NCBI GenBank assembly: GCA_014529385.2
Contig: CM043942.1
Coordinates: forward strand, 111,224,141-111,284,140
DNA: 60,000 nt
Origin: Adiantum capillus-veneris
Lineage: Eukaryota > Streptophyta > Polypodiopsida > Polypodiales > Pteridaceae
Direction: 5' to 3'
Shown here: positions 59,901 through 60,000 of the stretch, in pieces
How positions within the stretch are numbered: the stretch's first letter is position 1
Layout: every line of letters begins with the position of its first letter
Position numbers and translations under genes: made by a program
The notes under the pieces: generated by a model
Told to the model about the DNA's origin: nothing
The model's input: only the letters and a program-made list of their open reading frames with translations
Databases searched by the model: none

Positions 59901-60000
59901 AATGTACTACCTTGGCAAGAGGGGCTTAGCAGGGAAGATCTCCTTGCACTTCGTATAAGGAAGCTAGAGAGAAGACCTAGAGACATTGAAGCTGCAAAAG
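56869..60000 (+). pseudogene. Reverse transcriptase, RNase H and integrase frame (ORF2) of element B, partial
   Basis: Same phase from the frameshift site to the window end, broken by TAG at 57585, TGA at 58419 and TAA at 59364. Motifs: FIDDLPIKG (about 58027-58053), TVDTSPTGIGWAIGQ, VEDILSRAR, HESLWAGHRG, CVTCQ, IADRGELD and YNPEGNGK. One short in-frame deletion (near 57813) relative to A lies in reverse transcriptase. The integrase C-terminus is cut by the window edge. The first two stops replace Trp codons seen in A. Confidence 0.9.

Larger units (their letters stand above)
52480..60000 (+). mobile_element. LTR retrotransposon B, sister of element A, incomplete at window end
   Basis: Same organisation and sequence family as element A: LTR 52480-54470, primer site 54477, gag-protease, frameshift signal, pol to the window end within integrase. 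It inserted into a copia gag; the four bases before it are GCGT, and the right flank is not in the window. It has more inactivating changes than A and differs from it by several percent. None of the unique stops of A is present here, so the two copies derive independently from a functional source. Confidence 0.95.

Overview
The window looks like nuclear DNA from a land plant with a large, AT-rich, repeat-dominated genome. The evidence is plant-type LTR retrotransposons (a Ty3/gypsy element with a second RNase H domain, and Ty1/copia elements primed by initiator Met tRNA), an oleosin gene, broken copies of cytosolic aldolase and ribosomal protein L12 (uL11), and very long di-nucleotide microsatellites. 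One retrotransposon family has a pol unlike the usual seed-plant clades and recalls fungal Ty3 elements, so a fern or another non-seed plant is plausible. This is inference. I see no intact host gene.

Layout. 1-1280 is a reversed, truncated LTR of family A. 1281-24400 is decayed intergenic DNA holding several pairs of diverged dispersed repeats, a 5' fragment of a copia element (11915-12457), a palindromic satellite (17955-18390 and 20080-21290) split by a possible LTR, and microsatellites. 24419-24768 is the 3' part of an oleosin gene on the minus strand; its 5' part is at 45740-45824. The two parts are separated by retrotransposon C (24769-45739, Tat-like Ty3), whose 3' LTR was later split by retrotransposon A (33621-43880). 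A has nearly identical LTRs (about 11 substitutions counted by eye in about 2 kb outside the AT tract). 45825-49155 holds fold-back hairpins and the aldolase and L12 pseudogenes, the latter with an inverted internal block. 51563-52479 is a second copia 5' fragment, cut by retrotransposon B (52480 to beyond the window end), a decayed sister of A.

Most unusual content. (1) Families A and C, whose pol genes are very different, both carry the same pair of small proteins (72 and 70 residues) in their RNA leaders. In A they lie inside the LTR, overlapping by ATGA; in C they lie between the primer binding site and gag, in the opposite order. Their codons differ mostly at synonymous sites, which suggests selected proteins. 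I do not recognise them. (2) In A and B the gag-protease frame and the RT-RNase H-integrase frame are joined by what looks like a complete -1 frameshift signal: heptamer GGGTTTT, a 6-nt spacer, and a 10-bp stem kept by G-U pairing in the diverged copy.

How the parts work together. Each element's LTR carries a TATA box that would drive a genomic RNA; its leader holds the small-ORF pair, then gag, protease, reverse transcriptase, RNase H and integrase. All copies here carry stop codons or frameshifts, so none looks autonomous, although A is recent. No tRNA, rRNA or CRISPR feature was seen.
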